Source: an uncultured Eggerthellaceae bacterium (GTDB taxonomy: Bacteria > Actinomycetota > Coriobacteriia > Coriobacteriales > Eggerthellaceae). Taken from it: a DNA stretch of 9,837 nt. Shown here in pieces: positions 6,597 through 9,837 of the stretch. Numbering within the stretch: position 1 is the first letter of the stretch; each line of letters starts with the position of its first letter. The stretch spans positions 1 to 9,837 of the forward strand of contig CAMPAJ010000044.1 in assembly GCA_946631805.1 (NCBI GenBank), written 5' to 3'. Below the pieces are notes generated by a model. It saw only the letters and a program-made list of their open reading frames with translations, did no database searches and was not told the origin of the DNA. The position numbers and the translations under genes are program-made.

Positions 6597-8573
6597 ATGC
6601 AAACCTGCAATCCTGGAGGGTCGGGAACCTTTGCGCGCCCTCGCTACGAGAGCATTTGGTCCAAAGTGGCACCGCTTGTCGCCAAGGCGGAACGCCCGTC
6701 GCGCTACATCAACCATGAATGGGGAAGCGTATGCAAGCCCGATTGCGATTTTCGCTTCTGCATGGTGTATCCCGATACTTACGAGCTCGGGCAGGCCAAC
6801 CAGGCGGTTCGAATACTCGTGAACGCCGTGAACGCTTGCGAGGGGATGGCTGCCGAACGCGGATTCCTGCCTGCCGCCCAGATGTGCGATGCCCTTAGGG
6901 CCGAAGGGCTGCCGCTGTTCAGCATCGAGGGTTGTGCGCCCCTTGCCTCGTTCGATGTTATCGGCATCACGCTTCCACACGAGCTTGCCGCTACAAATGT
7001 ACTGGAAGTCCTGGACTTGGCTGGTGTGCCCATACGGGCCGAGCAGCGTCGCGAGGATGACCCCATCGTTGTGGGCGGAGGCCCATGCGCATTCAACCCC
7101 GAGCCATACGCGCTGTCCTTCGACGCGATTAACGTGGGGGAGGGCGAAGAGTCGCTTCCCGAAGGACTCCAGACGATTCGCGCATTGCGCCGCCAAGGCG
7201 CGTCGCGGCGCCAGATACTCGATGCCCTTGCCGAGCTTGACGGCTGGTATGTGCCGCTGCTGTACCGGTGGCGCAGCCAGGAAGAGGCGCAGGAGAGCGG
7301 TTCGTGGGTCGAGCCGTTGCACGAGGGCGTACCGCCTGTCGTCAAAAAACGGGTATACGGTGGGTTTTCGGATGCGCTGGGCTGGGAGCCGTGCATAGTC
7401 CCGTTCGCAGAAGCCGTGCACGATCGTCTTAACGTCGAGATCCTACGCGGTTGTGCGCGCGGCTGCCGGTTCTGCCAAGCGGGCATGATGTACCGTCCCG
7501 TGCGCGAGCGGTCGGCCGACAACGTCGTCTCGTCGGTTTTGCAAGGACTTGCGCAAACAGGGTATGACGAAGTGTCGCTCACGTCGCTTTCGTCGACGGA
7601 CCATTCCCAGATCCGCCAGATTCTTACCCGCCTCAACGACGCGTATGCGGGAAGCGGTGTTCGCATCTCCATTCCCTCGCAGCGCTTGGATTCGTTCGGC
7701 GTCGATATGGCCGGTCTGGTAGCTGGCCAGAAGAAAGGCGGGCTCACGTTCGCGCCCGAGGCGGGGACGCAGCGGCTGCGCGACGTCATAAACAAGAACG
7801 TGACCGAGCAGAACTTGCTCGATGCCGTCGACGCTGCGTTTTCGGCCGGCTGGAGGCGGTGCAAGCTGTACTTCATGATCGGCTTGCCGACCGAGACGGA
7901 CGACGACGTGAAGGGCATCGCCCGCCTCGTGCAGAAAGCTTACGAGCGGGCTCGCGAAGTCGTGCCCAAGGAACAACGCGGTTCCATACAGATCGGCGCT
8001 TCGGTGGCGTTGTTCGTTCCCAAGGCGCAGACGCCGTTCCAATGGGATGGCCAGATTCCTCCCGAGGAAGCACTGCGCCGCGTGAATCTGCTGCGGCATT
8101 CGGTGAAGTACCGCGCTATAAACATCAGCTGGCACGACCCCAAGACGAGCTTCGTCGAAGCGGTTATGAGCAGGGGCGGCCGCGAGGTTTCGTACGTGGT
8201 CGAGGAAGCATGGAAGCGCGGTGCGCGCTTCGACGCCTGGAGCGAGCATTTCAACGAGCAGGCATGGCGTGATGCTGCCGCCGCCTTGAACTTCGATGTT
8301 GAGTTAGCAGCTCAGGCAAGTTATCCGACGAGCCGCATCATGCCCTGGGAGCACATAAGCTGCGGCGCTTCCCGACGCTGGCTCGTCCGCGAGCGCGAGC
8401 GGGCCGAGCAGGAGCGCACGACGCCCGATTGCACGTTCGAACGCTGTTCGGGATGCGGGGTGTGCATGGACTTGGGGGTCGATAATGCATTGGCAGCGTC
8501 GCGGTCGGGAGACGCGCCCTTGTCAGGAGACGAAGGCGCAAACGATGTGGCAGAGGGCGGTGATGCGCGATGA
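6597..8573 (+). CDS. TIGR03960-family B12-binding-like/radical SAM protein
   Basis: The 658-residue product is a radical SAM enzyme: it should bind a 4Fe-4S cluster and cleave S-adenosylmethionine to start radical chemistry. Its substrate is not known to me. The N-terminal part (about 36-190) has the family's stretch ending in VYPDTYELGQANQAVRILVNAVN, and then a B12-binding-like Rossmann region (FDVIGITLPHELAATNVLEVLDLAG, and IVVGGGPCAFNPEPYA near 157-172). No DxHxxG cobalamin ligand motif was seen, so B12 binding is uncertain. The radical SAM core starts with CxxxCxxC at C286, C290 and C293 and contains TFAPEAGTQRLRDVINK and LYFMIGLPTETDDD. Near the C terminus is a second cysteine group, C612, C617, C620 and C623 (CTFERCSGCGVC), followed by a low-complexity acidic end. 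The stop overlaps the next start as ATGA, so the pair is translationally coupled, as is usual for these two families. Confidence 0.94.
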   Translation: MQTCNPGGSGTFARPRYESIWSKVAPLVAKAERPSRYINHEWGSVCKPDCDFRFCMVYPDTYELGQANQAVRILVNAVNACEGMAAERGFLPAAQMCDALRAEGLPLFSIEGCAPLASFDVIGITLPHELAATNVLEVLDLAGVPIRAEQRREDDPIVVGGGPCAFNPEPYALSFDAINVGEGEESLPEGLQTIRALRRQGASRRQILDALAELDGWYVPLLYRWRSQEEAQESGSWVEPLHEGVPPVVKKRVYGGFSDALGWEPCIVPFAEAVHDRLNVEILRGCARGCRFCQAGMMYRPVRERSADNVVSSVLQGLAQTGYDEVSLTSLSSTDHSQIRQILTRLNDAYAGSGVRISIPSQRLDSFGVDMAGLVAGQKKGGLTFAPEAGTQRLRDVINKNVTEQNLLDAVDAAFSAGWRRCKLYFMIGLPTETDDDVKGIARLVQKAYERAREVVPKEQRGSIQIGASVALFVPKAQTPFQWDGQIPPEEALRRVNLLRHSVKYRAINISWHDPKTSFVEAVMSRGGREVSYVVEEAWKRGARFDAWSEHFNEQAWRDAAAALNFDVELAAQASYPTSRIMPWEHISCGASRRWLVRERERAEQERTTPDCTFERCSGCGVCMDLGVDNALAASRSGDAPLSGDEGANDVAEGGDAR

Positions 8574-9184
8574 CGGATCCAAACGCCGTTAGGTTGTTCC
8601 GCTTGAGGTGCACGTACGTCGAGCAGGGGCGTCTTGCCATGCTTTCGCACCTCGAGGTTGCGCATACGCTCGAGCGCACGGTGCGAAGGGCGCAGCTACC
8701 CTTCGCCGTGAGCCAGGGATTCTCGCCGCATATGAAGATATCGTTCGGCGCGGCTCTGCCCGTAGGGGTGGGGAGCACCTGCGAGATATTCGACATCCAT
8801 CTAAAAGACTACGTCGCTCCCGACATCGCTTTAGCTGCCCTGCAGAAGGCAAGCGTGCCCGATCTGATGGTGCAGTCGTGCTATTACGTCGAGCCAAAAG
8901 CACCGGCTGCGAGCGTGGCGTTTCCCATATCAACGTACGAAGTCGTATTCGACCGTCCTATTGACGGAATCGAGGTACCCGAAGCAATCGAGGTCGTCCG
9001 CAAACGCAAGCAGAAGACGCTCGTCGTGCGCGACTACCTCATCGAGCCTTTCGAAGTAACCGGTAATCGTGCGACGTTTTCGCTCGAAGCAAAGCCGACG
9101 GGAAGCCTACGCCCCGACGTGCTGCTCGAGCATTGCGCATTCGAAGGCGCCGTCGCCTCGATCACGCGCATCGCCCAACGATAG
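8570..9184 (+). CDS. TIGR03936/DUF2344 radical SAM-associated protein
   Basis: The 204-residue product matches the DUF2344 family, which is found next to or fused with TIGR03960 radical SAM proteins. Diagnostic stretches are at the N terminus: RLRCTYVEQGRLAMLSHLEVAHTLERTVRRAQLP (about 11-44), then SQGFSPHMKISFGAALPVGVGS (about 48-69). The family pattern is a Ser-His-Leu motif, an Arg-rich helix, a Gly-Phe-x-Pro-His turn and an Ala-Leu-Pro-x-Gly strand, and all are present. No membrane segment or signal peptide is seen. The start overlaps the radical SAM stop in ATGA, and the product presumably works with that enzyme. In other bacteria this pair often lies before an RNase G/E gene or rplU-rpmA. 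Here the series ends instead, at a hairpin and a convergent gene. The reaction is unknown. Confidence 0.92.
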   Translation: MTDPNAVRLFRLRCTYVEQGRLAMLSHLEVAHTLERTVRRAQLPFAVSQGFSPHMKISFGAALPVGVGSTCEIFDIHLKDYVAPDIALAALQKASVPDLMVQSCYYVEPKAPAASVAFPISTYEVVFDRPIDGIEVPEAIEVVRKRKQKTLVVRDYLIEPFEVTGNRATFSLEAKPTGSLRPDVLLEHCAFEGAVASITRIAQR

Positions 9185-9187
9185 CAC

Positions 9188-9214
9188 CGGGGGCCCAGCA
9201 CCGCCGAGCCCCCG
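9188..9214 (+). terminator. GC-rich hairpin between convergent genes, probable terminator
   Basis: CGGGGGC (9188-9194) pairs perfectly with GCCCCCG (9208-9214), giving a 7-base stem with a 13-base loop, 3 bases after the DUF2344 stop. It is followed by TTCGTTCG rather than a clean T-run, so it is a weak intrinsic terminator at best. It may also limit read-through from the minus-strand gene ending at 9255, although no T-run lies on that side. Confidence 0.5.
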
Positions 9215-9254
9215 TTCGTTCGCATTGCAAAAGCGTTCGGATTGCTACCGAGTA

Positions 9255-9837
9255 TTAGTACTCCTCTTCTTCGCCCTCGTCGTAGTAGCCTTCGTCGCCG
9301 CCCTCGTCGTACGTTTCCTCTTCGTACGATCCGTCGTCTTCGCTCTCGTCGTAGGTGTAGTCGCCCTCTTCTTCGTAGTCACCCGACCCGTCGTCTTCGT
9401 AATAGACCTCATCGTCGGCGGTCTCTTCGACGTACACGGGTTCTTCGCCCTCGTCTTCGGAGGTTGCCTCCTCGTCGGTGGTCGTGGCGTCGGCGCTGGC
9501 CGCGCTACTGCTGGTTTCGGTTAGCTCGCCTGCGGGAATGCGCGTGGGGGTGTCGTTGTCGTTGAGGACGTCGACATTGCCCTGGATGGTGGAGTTCTGG
9601 TCGATGTTGCGGATGTCGTACTGGTACGAATCGATGTCGAGCATCCAGCCGTTCGCACTCAACGAGCTGTCGATGAGGCAACGTTTGTTGTCGACCTTGT
9701 TCGTGACGAATACGAGTCCGTGGTCGCCCCAGGCACCGCTCTCGAGGCCCACGACGCACGGTTCGGCTTCCGCATCGGAGTAGCCGAAGTACTTCAATAC
9801 GTACTCGATGACGGCGGCATAGTTGTAGCAGTTACCA
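9255..9837 (-). CDS. Transglutaminase-like protein with acidic Tyr-rich tail, 5' end outside window
   Basis: The frame stays open to the right edge, so 193 C-terminal residues are visible (TAA at 9255-9257). The first visible residues, GNCYNYAAVIEYVLKYFGY, are a typical transglutaminase-like active-site segment with the nucleophilic Cys at codon 9828-9830. The expected His follows in WGDHGLVFV (codon 9720-9722) and the Asp in CLIDSSL (codon 9669-9671), so the Cys-His-Asp set is complete. Such domains act as cysteine proteases, amidases or crosslinking enzymes; the substrate cannot be told from sequence. After a Ser/Ala-rich linker, the last 76 residues contain 39 Asp/Glu and 11 Tyr with no Lys or Arg, ending in EEEEY. 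The tail has no LPxTG motif and no C-terminal membrane anchor. Any signal peptide or upstream repeats would be outside the window. An internal TTG at 9795-9797 is not the start, because the domain continues upstream of it. It runs convergent to the DUF2344 gene. Confidence 0.85.
   Translation of the reverse strand, partial: GNCYNYAAVIEYVLKYFGYSDAEAEPCVVGLESGAWGDHGLVFVTNKVDNKRCLIDSSLSANGWMLDIDSYQYDIRNIDQNSTIQGNVDVLNDNDTPTRIPAGELTETSSSAASADATTTDEEATSEDEGEEPVYVEETADDEVYYEDDGSGDYEEEGDYTYDESEDDGSYEEETYDEGGDEGYYDEGEEEEY
9258..9485 (-). repeat. Low-complexity triplet-rich DNA encoding the acidic tail
   Basis: The 3' end of the transglutaminase-like gene is built almost entirely of GAC, GAG, GAA, TAC and GGC codons. 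On the + strand this reads as degenerate TCGTCG, TCTTCT and GTAGTA runs. There is no fixed repeat unit, but short protein motifs recur (YDEG, GDEG, SEDEG/SEDDG). Such sequence is prone to slippage, so tail length may vary between strains. Confidence 0.6.

Noticed and set aside
9258..9485. A tandem repeat or CRISPR-like array
   Set aside because: There is no constant unit or spacer pattern. The periodicity is codon-level and explained by the acidic, Tyr-rich protein tail.

Overview
The window is GC-rich bacterial chromosome from what looks like a rod-shaped, Gram-positive-type actinobacterium. Protein style (acidic proteins, GC-rich third positions, a radical SAM/DUF2344 gene pair, a shape operon with no outer-membrane genes) suggests class Coriobacteriia, perhaps Eggerthellaceae. 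That placement is a judgement by eye and was not computed.

Positions 1-5454 are a classic cell-elongation (Rod complex) cluster on the + strand: the 3' end of mreB, then mreC, mreD, mrdA (PBP2) and rodA, with gaps of only 8-39 bases. MreB filaments guide the machine inside the cell. MreC and MreD link it to the membrane and activate it. RodA polymerises lipid II into glycan, and PBP2 crosslinks that glycan. The key residues of RodA and PBP2 are intact. PBP2 carries an additional predicted membrane segment at its N terminus and a set of residues (C431, C446, H452, C465) whose spacing matches a zinc site described in Acinetobacter PBP2.

A DUF697-type gene of unknown function (5438-6523) overlaps the end of rodA by 17 bases and is probably translated with it. 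After a 73-base gap come two genes joined by an ATGA overlap: a TIGR03960-type radical SAM protein (6597-8573) and its usual partner, a TIGR03936/DUF2344 protein (8570-9184). The substrate of this pair is not known to me.

A GC-rich hairpin at 9188-9214 lies between the DUF2344 gene and a convergent, minus-strand gene that runs off the right edge. The visible part of that gene encodes a transglutaminase-like domain with a complete Cys-His-Asp set, followed by a long Asp/Glu/Tyr tail. MreC, at the other end of the window, has a similar acidic tail, and both tails are preceded by nearly the same Ser/Ala-rich linker (TxTSSSAASA).

No RNA genes, mobile elements, CRISPR arrays or origins were seen. 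No stretch over 300 bases lacks a gene.
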